From NCBI GenBank assembly GCA_020846535.1, contig JADLDR010000091.1, forward strand, positions 1 through 64,000: 64,000 nucleotides of DNA, in the 5' to 3' direction. Shown here one piece after another: positions 8,722 through 18,342 of this stretch (the stretch's first letter is position 1; each line of letters begins with the position of its first letter). Origin of the DNA: Armatimonadota bacterium. GTDB lineage: Bacteria; Armatimonadota; JADLDR01. The position numbers and the translations under genes were made by a program. The notes beneath the pieces are model-generated. The model was given only the letters and a program-made list of their open reading frames with translations. It was not told where the DNA came from and ran no database searches.

Positions 8722-9015
8722 CGCGATTTATCGCGCCCCATAGCTATCAAGATAAGGGCAAGCATTATCGGGTCCTGGGGGATGGGTGACCGCTCTCCCC
8801 TGGCCCCTCTCCCCGAAACCCAAGGGAGGCACCGGAGCGCCTCCGGGGAGAGGGGGAGAGAGGGTGCGGTACTTGACCCCCCCATCCACTCCCCCTGCCC
8901 GTTTCGGGAAGGGGGCCGGGGGGTTAGGTAACAGCCTCTCAAAGCCCCCAACCCCGCCCCGGCGGGACAGTCACCCTGATCTGGATGCGTATGGGGCGCG
9001 ATGAATCGCGCCCCT
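8722..9015. repeat. Long composite intergenic repeat, copy between nuoI and nuoJ
   Basis: This roughly 295-bp copy aligns over nearly its full length with 48886-49190. It begins with a GGGCGCGATTTATCGCGCCC palindrome and ends with GGGCGCGATGAATCGCGCCC. Inside it carries CTCTCCCCGAAACCCAAGGG, the GGAGCGCCTCCGGGGAGAGG segment and CCCGTTTCGGGAAGGGGG followed by GGGGTTAGGTAAC. No coding potential is convincing; several short open frames arise only from its high GC content. Confidence 0.85.
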
Positions 9016-9496
9016 ACTCCGGATCGTAACCTTCCTTTGAGCCTTCGGGACGGGGGACCAGAAGCTTCTTTTTGTCAAAGATGAAGTCTTCCCGCGTCTG
9101 GGCCACGAGGTCGTAGCGGGTGGTCAGGACGATGGCCCCGGTGGGACAGGCTTCCTCGCAGAAGCCGCAGAAGATGCACCGGAGCATGTTGATCTCATAG
9201 ACCTTGGCGTACCGCTCGCCGGGGGAGAAGCGTTTTTCGTCGGTGTTTTCGGCAGGCTCCACGTAGATGGCATCCGCAGGGCAGGCGGCGGCGCAGAGGG
9301 AGCAGCCGATGCATTTCTCCAGCCCGTTCTCATAGCGGCGCAGTTCGTGGATGCCGCGCCACCGGGGAGCGACCAGAGTGGGATCTTCCGGATACTCGCG
9401 GGTGACCGGCTTGTGGAATATATGCTTGATGGTCGTGGAAAGCCCCCGGGCGACTTCCACAGTTCCCCGTTCGATCTTTTCGAAGATGTCCGGCAT
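9014..9496 (-). CDS. nuoI: NADH-quinone oxidoreductase subunit I
   Basis: Ferredoxin-like subunit of complex I that carries clusters N6a and N6b between NuoG and NuoB (160 aa). Two classic 4Fe-4S motifs are present: CIGCSLCAAACP (Cys62, 65, 68, 72) and CIFCGFCEEACP (Cys107, 110, 113, 117). GAGGT lies 6-7 nt before the ATG. The stop codon abuts the long repeat that separates it from nuoJ. Confidence 0.97.
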   Translation of the reverse strand: MPDIFEKIERGTVEVARGLSTTIKHIFHKPVTREYPEDPTLVAPRWRGIHELRRYENGLEKCIGCSLCAAACPADAIYVEPAENTDEKRFSPGERYAKVYEINMLRCIFCGFCEEACPTGAIVLTTRYDLVAQTREDFIFDKKKLLVPRPEGSKEGYDPE

Positions 9497-9531
9497 GGTC
9501 TTACCTCAACAGGATCAAAAACGGCTGCGGG

Positions 9532-10512
9532 CTATCTCGCCACGAACAGCGCGGTTACCATCAGATTGACCAGCGCGAGCGGCCAGAGGACTTTCCAGCC
9601 CAGGCGCATCAACTGGTCGTAGCGCAGGCGGGGCAGGGTGGCGCGAAGCCATATAAAAAGAAAGAGAAAGGACAATATCTTCAGCATATACCACCCAAAG
9701 CCCGGGACCCAAGTGAACGGGGCGAAGGGGATCGGGGAATGATACCCGCCCCAGAAGAGGGTGACGGCAATCGAGCTGATCGTCACCATATTCACGTACT
9801 CGGCCATGAAGAACATGGCGAATTTGAAGCTGCTGTATTCGGTGTGGAAACCGGCCACCAGCTCCGATTCCGCCTCCGGCAGATCGAAGGGAGCGCGGTT
9901 CGTTTCGGCGAGGCCGGAGATCAGGTAGACGACAAAGGCGGGCAGCAGGTAGAGGTGATGGAGGGCGTTTCCGAACCACATGCCTTCCTGCTGGCCGACG
10001 ATCTCCCGAAGGCTGAGCGTTCCCGCCGCAACCACCACATTCAGGACGGCCATGCCCATCGGCAGCTCGTAGGAAAGCATCTGGGCCGAGGAGCGCAAAG
10101 CCCCCAGAAGCGGGTATTTGCTGTTGGAAGACCAGCCCGCCACCACGATCCCGTAGACGGCCAGGGAGGACAACCCCAGCAAAAAGAGCAGGCCGACATT
10201 GATATCGGTGATCTGAAGGTTCGGGTCCATGGGGATGACGGCATAGGCCAAGAGCGCCGGGATCATGGAGAGCATCGGGGCTGCGAAGTAGAGCCACCTG
10301 TCCACCCCGGAAGGGGTGATGTCCTCCTTGAAGATGAGCTTGACGGCATCGGCGAGGGGCTGGAAGAGGCCCTCCGGGCCGACCCGGTTCGGCCCCAGGC
10401 GCACCTGGATGCGGGCCACCACCCGCCTTTCGGCCCAGATCAGGAAAGGCACCATCGTCATGGCGACACTGAAAACCGCCACGATTTTCACCAGCAGGAC
10501 GATCCATTCCAC
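9532..10512 (-). CDS. nuoH: NADH-quinone oxidoreductase subunit H
   Basis: Membrane subunit of complex I that helps form the quinone-binding chamber (326 aa). Hallmarks include ERRVVARIQVRLGPNRVGPEG, KYPLLGALRSSAQMLSYELP and ETNRAPFDLPEAESELVAGF with the conserved acidic loop. The start is GTG at 10512, preceded by GGTGGG. This places it 3 bp beyond the nuoG stop, so it is probably translationally coupled. An ATG at 10507 is in another frame and belongs to a spurious open frame. Confidence 0.97.
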   Translation of the reverse strand: MEWIVLLVKIVAVFSVAMTMVPFLIWAERRVVARIQVRLGPNRVGPEGLFQPLADAVKLIFKEDITPSGVDRWLYFAAPMLSMIPALLAYAVIPMDPNLQITDINVGLLFLLGLSSLAVYGIVVAGWSSNSKYPLLGALRSSAQMLSYELPMGMAVLNVVVAAGTLSLREIVGQQEGMWFGNALHHLYLLPAFVVYLISGLAETNRAPFDLPEAESELVAGFHTEYSSFKFAMFFMAEYVNMVTISSIAVTLFWGGYHSPIPFAPFTWVPGFGWYMLKILSFLFLFIWLRATLPRLRYDQLMRLGWKVLWPLALVNLMVTALFVAR

Positions 10513-10515
10513 GGG

Positions 10516-13113
10516 CTATTTACCCACCTTTACCTTGATGATCTCCGTACCGCGGTCGGTCAGGGCGCGGAGAGGGGCAGATTCCATCTCTTCCGGAACC
10601 ACGACCACGGAGCGCGGGCAGCGCCGCGTCAGCCTGACCCGCAGTTCCAATTGGCCGTACGGGGAGGCGACCTTCGCCGTATCCCCCGGCCCGAGGCCCA
10701 GCATCCGGGCGTCCGCCGGGTGCATTTCCACATAGGGATCCGGCACCACCTTTTTCATGAACTCGTTGTGCCGTGTGATGGTTCCCATATTGAAGAGAAG
10801 AGTGGCCGGAACGAGGGTAAAGGGGTATTCCGGCTGATCCCCACCCTCCGGCGCTCGATAGCGCACCTGTTGGAATTGAAGCCTGTCTTCCGGCAGCCCG
10901 AAGGGGCGGCGCAGGCCCAGCAGCCCGATCTGGCCGAAGGACAGCCCGGCGTAATCGGGGGTGACTCGGGCGATTTCTTCCAGGACGCTCTCGGCGTCGG
11001 TGAAGCCCATGCGGACATTCATCTTGCGGGCGACAGCGGCCACCAACTGCCAGTCGGCAGGGAGCGATTCGGGCAGCTCTAGGGCTTTCCGCACCCGCTG
11101 GACGCGCCTTTCGATATTGGTGAAGGTCCCGTCCTTTTCGGCGAAGCTGGCCGCAGGCAGCACCACATCCGCCAGGGCCGCCGTCTCGGTCAGGAAAAGC
11201 TCCTGCACGACCAGCAGTTTCAGGGAGCCGAGGGACTCTTCGGCCCATTTCCGGTCGGGATAGTGGGCCAGGAGGTTAGCCCCGGCGATATAAAGAGCCT
11301 TCAGCCTGCCGCTATGGGCGGCTTCCAGCATTTCCTCGGTATTCATGCCGCGCCCGCCGGGAAGCGGCTGGCCGAGGGCGCTTTCCAGCGACGACCGGAC
11401 GGAGGCATCCTCCAGGCTCCGGTAGCCGGTATAGAAACCGGGCAGCAGGCCCATGTCCACCGCGCCCTGCGAGTTGTTGTGCGTCACAAGGGCGCTGACC
11501 CCGGCGGATTCGCCGGCCATCTGGCCGGTCAGCAGGGCCAGGTTCTCCAGGGCGCGGACGCAATCGCCGCGCCCTGGGTGGTTCAGGATCCGCCTGCCGT
11601 AGAGGAAGAGAACCTTTTCCCCGCCCGCGACAGCCCGGGCCGCCGCTTCCAGCGTTTCCGCCGGGATGCCGGTAAGGGTGGCGGCATCGGCGGTCAGGCT
11701 TTGGGCAAAATCCGCCAGACCTTCGGTATTCGCCTCGATATAGGGTTTATTTTCCAGCCCTGCGTCCAGGATCGCCTTCGCCAGGCTGCCGAGGAGGGCG
11801 GCTTCCGTGCCCGGGGCGTAGTGCAGCTTATGGGCGGCGTAGCGGTCGTATTCGATGGCTTTCGGGTTGGCGGCGATGAGGATGGCCCCGTTTTCGACGA
11901 CGGCTTTCCGCACGCGCAGGGCCAAAATCGGAAGCTCCTCCACCACATCGCTGCCCAGGAGAAAGATCACCTTCGCCTTCTCGATCTCCTCGATGGAAAC
12001 GGCCATCGCGCCCCGGCTGAGGGTGCGGGTAAGGTCATTGTCGGGAGTCATGCGCGTCAGGCCGATGCGGTGGTCTATATTGTTGGTCCCGACGACGGTT
12101 CTCAGGAATTTCTGGAATACGTAGGCGTCTTCATTGGTTACCCTGGTAGAGCCGATGCCCCCGATGGCGTCCGGGCCGTATTTTTCCTTGACATTCTGAA
12201 GCCGCCCGGCGATGAAGGAGAGGGCCTCGTCCCAGGAGACTTCTTCGAAGGCGTCGCCCTTTTTGATCATCGGGTTCCGCAGGCGGGCCGGGCTGTTGAC
12301 GAACTCATGCCCGAAACGGCCCTTGTCGCAGAGCCACTGGTCGTTGACCGGCAGGTTTTCCCGCCCGAAAACGCGCAGGATATCGTTGTTGCGGACCTGA
12401 AGCTTCAGGTTGCAGCCAACCGCGCAGTAGGGGCAGACGCTGGGGACATTGTTGTATTCCCACACACGGGCGGAGAAGCGGAAGAGCCGGTCCGTCAGCG
12501 CCCCCACCGGGCAGATCTCGATGGTGTTGCCCGAAAATTTGGAATCGAACGACCCGCCGACAAAGGTGGAAAGCTCGGTGTCGGCCCCGCGGGCGAAGAA
12601 CTCGATCACATGGTCGCCGGCGATCTCCTCGCAGAAGCGGATGCACCGCTTACAGAGGATGCACCGCTCCATATCCAGGGTGATGAAGTTGCTGAGGTGC
12701 AGAGGCTTTTTGAAGTGCCGCTTTTTGTCGAAGAAGCGCGTCTCGCCCGGCCCGTGGTCGAAGGTCAGATCCTGGAGGTCGCACTCCCCTCCTTTGTCGC
12801 ACACCGGGCAGTCGAGAGGGTGATTGATGAGCAAGAACTCCAGCATCGCCTTGCGAGCCTTCACGACGGGCGGGGTTTTAGTACGGACGATCATTCCCTG
12901 GGATACCGGGACCGTGCAGGCGGTTTGAGGCTTGGGAACCTTCTCGATCTCCACCAGGCACATGCGGCAGGCCCCGAACGGCTTGAGCTTCGGGTGGTAG
13001 CAAAAGATAGGGATATCGATGCCGACCTTTTTGGCCGCCTCCAGGATCACCGTTCCCTTGGGAACGGTGACTTCCTGATCGTCTATCGTTAAAGTGACCA
13101 TCTCATCGGGCAT
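10516..13113 (-). CDS. nuoG: NADH-quinone oxidoreductase subunit G
   Basis: Large iron-sulfur subunit of the complex I peripheral arm (865 aa). It shows an N-terminal 2Fe-2S domain (Cys38, 49, 52, 66), the His98/Cys102/105/111 cluster motif and a 4Fe-4S motif CILCKRCIRFC (Cys151-161). CPYCAVGC (Cys227, 230, 234) opens a molybdopterin-oxidoreductase-like region, and a C-terminal molydopterin dinucleotide-binding domain follows. AAGGAGC lies about 9 nt upstream of the ATG. The extra C-terminal domain corresponds to the longer NuoG type found in many bacteria. In complex I it binds no molybdenum, so a catalytic role is not implied. Confidence 0.97.
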   Translation of the reverse strand: MPDEMVTLTIDDQEVTVPKGTVILEAAKKVGIDIPIFCYHPKLKPFGACRMCLVEIEKVPKPQTACTVPVSQGMIVRTKTPPVVKARKAMLEFLLINHPLDCPVCDKGGECDLQDLTFDHGPGETRFFDKKRHFKKPLHLSNFITLDMERCILCKRCIRFCEEIAGDHVIEFFARGADTELSTFVGGSFDSKFSGNTIEICPVGALTDRLFRFSARVWEYNNVPSVCPYCAVGCNLKLQVRNNDILRVFGRENLPVNDQWLCDKGRFGHEFVNSPARLRNPMIKKGDAFEEVSWDEALSFIAGRLQNVKEKYGPDAIGGIGSTRVTNEDAYVFQKFLRTVVGTNNIDHRIGLTRMTPDNDLTRTLSRGAMAVSIEEIEKAKVIFLLGSDVVEELPILALRVRKAVVENGAILIAANPKAIEYDRYAAHKLHYAPGTEAALLGSLAKAILDAGLENKPYIEANTEGLADFAQSLTADAATLTGIPAETLEAAARAVAGGEKVLFLYGRRILNHPGRGDCVRALENLALLTGQMAGESAGVSALVTHNNSQGAVDMGLLPGFYTGYRSLEDASVRSSLESALGQPLPGGRGMNTEEMLEAAHSGRLKALYIAGANLLAHYPDRKWAEESLGSLKLLVVQELFLTETAALADVVLPAASFAEKDGTFTNIERRVQRVRKALELPESLPADWQLVAAVARKMNVRMGFTDAESVLEEIARVTPDYAGLSFGQIGLLGLRRPFGLPEDRLQFQQVRYRAPEGGDQPEYPFTLVPATLLFNMGTITRHNEFMKKVVPDPYVEMHPADARMLGLGPGDTAKVASPYGQLELRVRLTRRCPRSVVVVPEEMESAPLRALTDRGTEIIKVKVGK

Positions 13114-13146
13114 GGGTCTCTAGCTCCTTGAGAGGGACGGGCTGCA

Positions 13147-14451
13147 TCAAACTGATGTCCCAACCGGCTGATACGGATTCTCCACCAGGCAGCGACGCTC
13201 CTGAATATGGTACTCCCACTCGGAGCGAAACTGCTTGATCGTGCTGACAATGGGAGCGATGGCCGCATCTCCGAAAGGGCAGAAAGCTTTGCCGGAGATG
13301 TTGTCCGAAACGTCCAGCATCAGGTCAAGGTCTTCCGGGCGGCCCGACCCGTACTCGATCCGGTCGACGATTTTCTCCAGCCAGTAAGTCCCCTCCCGAC
13401 AGGGGGTGCATTTGCCGCATGATTCGTGCGCGTAGAAGCGGATCAGCTTCCAGGCGGCCCAGACGATGCAGGTCGTCTCATCCATCACGATGATGGCCCC
13501 GGACCCCAGCATCGAGCCTGCGGCGGCCACGGATTCGTAATCCATCGCCACATCGATCTGCTCGGCCCGGAAGATGGGCGTGGAGGAGCCGCCGGGGATG
13601 ACGGCCTTCAACTGCCGGTCGCCCCGGATGCCGCCGCAGTAGTCGTAAAGGATGGTGCGAAGCGACGTCCCCAGAGGGAGGTCGTAGTTGCCGGGCCGCT
13701 TAACGTGGCCGGAAACGGAGAAAATCTTGGATCCCGGACTGCGCTCGGTTCCCCACTGCTTGTACCAGTCCGCCCCGTTTTTGACGATATGGGGCACGGC
13801 GCAGAGGGTTTCCACATTGTTGATGACCGTCGGCTTTTTGAAAATGCCGGAAACGGTGGGGAAGGGCGCGCTGGGGAACTTCAGGCGCGGGTTGCCGCGC
13901 CCGCCCTCCAGGGAGTTCATGAGGGCCGTCTCTTCCCCGCATTCATAGGAACCGGCACCCCGATGAAGGTAGATATCCAGCTTCATCCCCGAGCCGAGGA
14001 TATTTTTCCCTAGAAAGCCTTTCGCGTAAGCCTGCTTCAGCGCCTTTTCCAGCAGATGGTAGCCTTCGACGAACTCCCCGCGAATATAGATGTAGCTGAC
14101 GGTGGCCCCCACCGCATAGGCGGCGAGGGCGATGCCTTCGATCAGCTCGTGGGGGTTTTTGTTGAGGATCTCGCGGTCCTTGAAGGTTCCCGGCTCCCCC
14201 TCATCTGCATTGACGACGACATATTTCTGGATGGTGGGGTCTTTCGGAACGCTGCCCCATTTGCGGCCTGTGGGAAAGCCCGCCCCCCCACGCCCTCGCA
14301 GGCCGGAGTTCAGGACGATTTCGACCACTTGCTCCGGAGCCATCTCGCCCAGCGCCTTTTTGAACGCCTCATAGCCGCCATGGGCCGTGTAGACATCGAT
14401 ATTGTGAATGCCGGGCACATCGGTGTTGACGAAGACGGTCTTGGCTTCCAT
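13147..14451 (-). CDS. nuoF: NADH-quinone oxidoreductase subunit F
   Basis: NADH-binding, FMN-containing subunit of complex I (434 aa). LRGRGGAGFPTGRKW (residues 51-65) is the nucleotide-binding glycine-rich loop. YECGEETALMNSLEG is the flavin-site segment. ESCGKCTPCREGT followed by a later Cys ligates the N3 4Fe-4S cluster. It starts 8 bp after the nuoE stop, with a purine-rich GAGGAA/GGGGG stretch at the nuoE end serving as ribosome binding site. Confidence 0.97.
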   Translation of the reverse strand: MEAKTVFVNTDVPGIHNIDVYTAHGGYEAFKKALGEMAPEQVVEIVLNSGLRGRGGAGFPTGRKWGSVPKDPTIQKYVVVNADEGEPGTFKDREILNKNPHELIEGIALAAYAVGATVSYIYIRGEFVEGYHLLEKALKQAYAKGFLGKNILGSGMKLDIYLHRGAGSYECGEETALMNSLEGGRGNPRLKFPSAPFPTVSGIFKKPTVINNVETLCAVPHIVKNGADWYKQWGTERSPGSKIFSVSGHVKRPGNYDLPLGTSLRTILYDYCGGIRGDRQLKAVIPGGSSTPIFRAEQIDVAMDYESVAAAGSMLGSGAIIVMDETTCIVWAAWKLIRFYAHESCGKCTPCREGTYWLEKIVDRIEYGSGRPEDLDLMLDVSDNISGKAFCPFGDAAIAPIVSTIKQFRSEWEYHIQERRCLVENPYQPVGTSV

Positions 14452-14459
14452 GCGGCCCC

Positions 14460-14930
14460 CTATTCCTCTTCTGCCCGGGCGAGCAGGCTTTCCAGCTTTT
14501 CCAGGGTGAGGTCTTCGTAGTAGTCCTCATCCATCAGGAGGGTCGGGCCGTTTCCGCAGGCCGCCAGGCATTCCACCGTCTTGAGAGTGAAGCGCCCGTC
14601 CGGGGTCGTCTCCCCCACCCCGATGCCCAGCCTGCGCTGCAAATGCTCCAGGCATTCGTCGGCCCCCATCAGAGAGCAGGAGATATTGGTGCAGACCTCG
14701 ATGACATGCTTTCCGACAGGCTGCTTGAAAAACATGGTGTAGAAACTGGCGACGGACAGGACATCACTGGGGGTGATGCCCAGCAGATCGGCTACCTCTT
14801 CCATTGCCTCTCTGGGCAGCCACCCGACCTCCTCCTGGGCCACATGGAGCGCCGGAAGGAGGGCCGCTTTGGGCACCGGATAATGAGAAGCCATCTCTTC
14901 GATTTTCGCAACCGCTTCTTCAGTTAGCAC
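14460..14930 (-). CDS. nuoE: NADH-quinone oxidoreductase subunit E
   Basis: Thioredoxin-fold 2Fe-2S subunit of complex I (156 aa). The cluster ligands are visible as Cys80, Cys85, Cys121 and Cys125, the last two in ECLAACGNGP. The start codon is GTG at 14930 with GAGGT a suitable distance upstream. A 200-bp gap containing a REP-like pair separates it from nuoD. Confidence 0.97.
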   Translation of the reverse strand: MLTEEAVAKIEEMASHYPVPKAALLPALHVAQEEVGWLPREAMEEVADLLGITPSDVLSVASFYTMFFKQPVGKHVIEVCTNISCSLMGADECLEHLQRRLGIGVGETTPDGRFTLKTVECLAACGNGPTLLMDEDYYEDLTLEKLESLLARAEEE

Positions 14931-14970
14931 GACGCTATACCTCGCTTCAAGGGATCTCGGGGTAACGGAC

Positions 14971-15079
14971 TGTCATAGCGAGGAGGGTAGCCATAAGGCT
15001 ATCTCCAGGGCCACGCCAATGCACAGAGCCATGTCCTGTATTCGTTATGTTGGAGATTGCCGCGCCGCTGCGCTCCTGA
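14971..15079. repeat. REP-like inverted pair between nuoD and nuoE
   Basis: A degenerate copy: TGTCATAGCGAGGAGGGTAG with TATCTCCAG on the left, TTGGAGATTGCCGCGCCGCT and GCGCTCCT on the right. The spacer shares the words CACGCC and CACAGAGCC with the copy at 40462-40573, which shows that spacers too are inherited within the family. Confidence 0.7.
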
Positions 15080-15133
15080 CAGGCGGCATCGATCCAACTC
15101 GATCAATAAATGCGAAAGTTTTTTCTTAATCTC

Positions 15134-16357
15134 TTACCGGTCCACCTCTCCCAGCACGGGGTCCAGGCTGCCCAGGATGGCGACGATATCGGCGATCAGG
15201 CGGCCCTGCACCAGAGTGGGAAGGGCCTGGAGGTTCACGAAGGAGGGGCCGCGCACCCGGAGGCGGTAGGGTTTGGGGCCGCCGTCGCTGACGAGATAGT
15301 AGAGCAGTTCGCCCTTCGGGGCCTCGATGCTCTGGGTGATCTCGCCTCTGGGCGCGTGGAAGCCTTCGGTCCAGAGCTTGAAGTGGTGGATCAGGGCCTC
15401 CATGCTGGTCTGGACTTCCTCCTTGTTGGGAGGGACGACTTTCCGGTCGCTGGAGTTGAAGGGGCCGAGAGGCATTCCCTCCAGGGCCTGCTGCACGATG
15501 CGCGTACTCTGGCGCATCTCGGCCAGGCGCACCAGGTAGCGGGCGTATACATCGCCTTCTTCCCGGGTGGGAATCTCGAAATCGAAAAGGTCGTAGCCGG
15601 AATACGGCTCCGCCTTCCGGATGTCCCACTTCACGCCGGAGGCCCGGAGCGCCGGGCCGCTGACGCCCAGGGCGATCCCGTCCTCCGGGGAAAGGTAGCC
15701 GATTCCCCGCGTGCGGTCTACCCAGATTTCATTATGGGTGAGGAGGGCTTCGTATTCGTCCACCCGCGCGGGAAAGGGGTCGATAAAGGCTTTAACCTTT
15801 TGCTCGAAGCCGTGCGGCAGGTCTCCGGCCAGGCCGCCCACCCGGAAGTAGCTGGTATGCATCCGGAAGCCGGAAACCATCTCGAAGAGATCGAGTATCT
15901 GCTCTCGCTCCCGGAAGCAGTAGAGGAAGACGGTCATGGCCCCGATGTCCATGGCGTGGGTTCCCAGCCAGACCAGGTGGCTGGAGATCCGCTGAAGTTC
16001 GGTCAGCATGACGCGGATCCACTGACCGCGGGTCGGAATCTCCACCTCCATCAGCTTTTCCACCGCCAGGACGTATCCTAGGTTGTTCGACAGAGGGGCC
16101 AGGTAGTCCATCCGGTCCACCAGAGTCACCACCTGCTGGTATTTCTTGACCTCCATCGTTTTCTCGAAGCCGGTATGGAGGTAGCCGATCACCGGAACGG
16201 CCTTGACCACCGTTTCTCCATCCAGTTCCAGGATGATCCGTAGAACCCCGTGGGTGCTGGGGTGCTGCGGCCCCATATTGATGGTCATCAGACTTTCCGA
16301 CTCGTTGCGCTCCAGGGTCACCCCGGAACCCAGGCTCCTTGTGGCGGTGTCGCTCAT
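15134..16357 (-). CDS. nuoD: NADH-quinone oxidoreductase subunit D
   Basis: 49-kDa-type subunit of complex I that forms the quinone site with NuoB (407 aa, separate from NuoC here). Signatures are MGPQHPSTHGVLRIILELDG, HTGFEKTMEVKKYQQ and the C-terminal PSFVNLQALPTLVQGRLIAD followed by DIVAILGSLDPVLGEVDR, the region related to hydrogenase large subunits. GGGAG precedes the ATG. nuoC ends 15 bp upstream. Confidence 0.97.
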   Translation of the reverse strand: MSDTATRSLGSGVTLERNESESLMTINMGPQHPSTHGVLRIILELDGETVVKAVPVIGYLHTGFEKTMEVKKYQQVVTLVDRMDYLAPLSNNLGYVLAVEKLMEVEIPTRGQWIRVMLTELQRISSHLVWLGTHAMDIGAMTVFLYCFREREQILDLFEMVSGFRMHTSYFRVGGLAGDLPHGFEQKVKAFIDPFPARVDEYEALLTHNEIWVDRTRGIGYLSPEDGIALGVSGPALRASGVKWDIRKAEPYSGYDLFDFEIPTREEGDVYARYLVRLAEMRQSTRIVQQALEGMPLGPFNSSDRKVVPPNKEEVQTSMEALIHHFKLWTEGFHAPRGEITQSIEAPKGELLYYLVSDGGPKPYRLRVRGPSFVNLQALPTLVQGRLIADIVAILGSLDPVLGEVDR

Positions 16358-16372
16358 GCGAAGGCTCCCTCT

Positions 16373-16876
16373 TTAATACCGAATCCGGTCATCGAACGGC
16401 GGGCGAATCTCTTTTGCGCGGGCCGGGTAGTCTTTCCGCAGGGGGTGGCCCTCCCAGTCCTCGGGCATCAGGATGCGACGCAGGTCGGGATGGCCGTCGA
16501 AGACGATCCCGAACATATCGTAGCACTCGCGCTCGTGCCAGTTGGCGGTCGGCCAGACCGCCGTGACGGAGGGCACACGGACATCTTCCTCCGGCACCCG
16601 GACTTTCAGGCGCACGCGCCGGTTCAGGGTGAGGGACAACAGATGATAGACCACCTCGAAACGCGGCAGGCGGCCCAGATAGTCCGCGCCGCACACATCA
16701 GAAAGGAAATTGTATTGCAGGTCCGGGTCGTCCCGGCAGAATTCGCAGATTTCGACGATCCGGGACCGCTCCACCAGAACCGTTGTCTGACCCCGGAACT
16801 CCTGAGTCTCTATGACCGCTTCCTGAAAGTTTTCTGTGAGTTTTTTCACGGTTGGGCTGGCTTCAAGGACATACAT
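16373..16876 (-). CDS. nuoC: NADH-quinone oxidoreductase subunit C
   Basis: 30-kDa-type subunit of the complex I connecting module (167 aa). It carries the family signature ERECYDMFGIVFDGHPDLRR followed by LMPEDWEGHPLRKDYP. It is not fused to NuoD, unlike in E. coli. GGAGA precedes the ATG, and the gene lies about 50 bp downstream of nuoB. Confidence 0.97.
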   Translation of the reverse strand: MYVLEASPTVKKLTENFQEAVIETQEFRGQTTVLVERSRIVEICEFCRDDPDLQYNFLSDVCGADYLGRLPRFEVVYHLLSLTLNRRVRLKVRVPEEDVRVPSVTAVWPTANWHERECYDMFGIVFDGHPDLRRILMPEDWEGHPLRKDYPARAKEIRPPFDDRIRY

Positions 16877-16927
16877 GGCTATCGTCTCCGGGAACTGGAT
16901 GAAGGGTCATGGCGCTGCGTCCGCCTG

Positions 16928-17397
<470 letters not shown>

Positions 17398-17410
<13 letters not shown>

Positions 17411-17766
17411 TCGAGCGCCCCTTTCCCCAGGATATAGAAATACCCCACCAGCAGGATGGCGATGAAGACCGCCATCTCGATAATGCCAAACAGCTTGAGC
17501 TGCCGGAGCATCACCGCCCACGGGTAGAGAAAAATCGTTTCGATATCGAAGATGATGAAGAGCATGGCGACCAGGTAGAACTTGACCGGAAACCGCTCCC
17601 GGGCCGTTCCCAGAGGGGTGATGCCGCACTCGTAAGGGGCGGACTTTTCCGGGGTGGGCTTCTTCGGCCCCATCAGGTAGGACAGCAGAACGGCCCCTCC
17701 GGAGAACCCGACCGCCAGCACGCCTAAAAGGACAATCGGAAGATAACGGATCAGATAGTCAGGCAC
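17398..17766 (-). CDS. nuoA: NADH-quinone oxidoreductase subunit A
   Basis: Small membrane subunit of complex I (about 122 aa) with three transmembrane helices and the signatures [33 protein letters not shown] and FLYPWAVML. The conserved cysteine of the ECG loop is present. The start is ambiguous: GTG 17766 has AGGAG ten nucleotides upstream and gives the usual length. ATG 17787 would add seven residues but lacks a good ribosome site. It is the first gene of the operon, with a promoter 50-75 bp upstream. Confidence 0.95.
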
Positions 17767-17811
17767 CGCCGCGATACTCCTCTCCATTGGCAATTTTTAC
17801 TCTTCAAGTGA

Positions 17812-17840
17812 ATTTTAGCACAGGTCAGAAGGGATGTCAA
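17812..17840 (-). promoter_or_regulatory. Sigma70-type promoter of the nuo operon
   Basis: Reading on the minus strand, TTGACA (17835-17840) and TAAAAT (17812-17817) are separated by exactly 17 bp. Transcription would start near 17805, about 20-40 nt before the candidate nuoA start codons. A perfect -35 box suggests strong housekeeping expression; no operator was recognised. Confidence 0.82.
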
Positions 17841-18005
17841 GGGAACAGAGGAATTTATGAAGGTTTTTCTTGACAATTTCCGGGAAGAGGGTTTTGCCAG
17901 ATGAGATCGCCCATAGATTCCACGGTATAGAGGCGTATTGTTCGAGTTCCAGGAACAGAGGCGTGTGGAGAGCGTTATAGGATATAGAAGCAGTTGTCCT
18001 TCAGC

Positions 18006-18117
18006 CTTGCTTAAGAGCCAACCGCCCCCCCAGCCCCTCGCCTTACTAACGGGGGAGTGGCCTATGGGTGCTTTGAGAGACTTGCCAAGAGAACGCACGA
18101 TCCCAGCCCCCCCTAGA
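18006..18117. repeat. Inverted repeat family C copy (upstream of the nuo operon)
   Basis: AACCGCCCCCCCAGCCCCTC opens the copy, followed by GGGGGAGTGGCCTATGGGTG, CTTGCCAAGAGAACGCAC and CCAGCCCCCC. The same order of words recurs at 59341-59470 and, partly, at 62978-63066. No coding function is apparent. Confidence 0.7.
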
Positions 18118-18290
18118 TGAAGGTTGAAAAAATAATCCAGGCACGGGAGAGGGATGTAGACTCTGCGGTGCTTGATGGATAATCTCTCCCCCTTCCCGTT
18201 TCGGGAAAGGGGCCGGGGGGGTTAGGTAACGATCTCGCAAAGGCCCAAACCCCGTCCCCGCGTGACCGGATTATTGTTTCAACTTTCATG
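18118..18290. repeat. Partial copy of the long composite repeat
   Basis: It starts with ATGAAGGTTGAAAAAATAAT. It then carries CTTCCCGTTTCGGGAAAGGG, GGGGGTTAGGTAAC and CCCGTCCCCGCGTGACCGG, ending with a T-run and TTTCAACTTTCAT. The central GAAACCCAAGGG portion is missing. It directly abuts a family C copy, so the two families are nested or adjacent here. Confidence 0.65.
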
Positions 18291-18342
18291 TAAGGGAGGA
18301 CGCTTTTGGCCGCGATCCGCTTGATCCTGATAAGGAGACATT

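Noticed and set aside
8709-9004. Short open frames inside the long composite repeat (8.7-9.0 and 48.8-49.2 kb)
   Set aside because: They occur in several frames of both copies at once and have no ribosome site; they result from the repeat's base composition.
17411-17629. N-terminal extension of nuoB to 17629
   Set aside because: These codons overlap nuoA in another frame and lack similarity to NuoB; ATG 17410 gives the family length.
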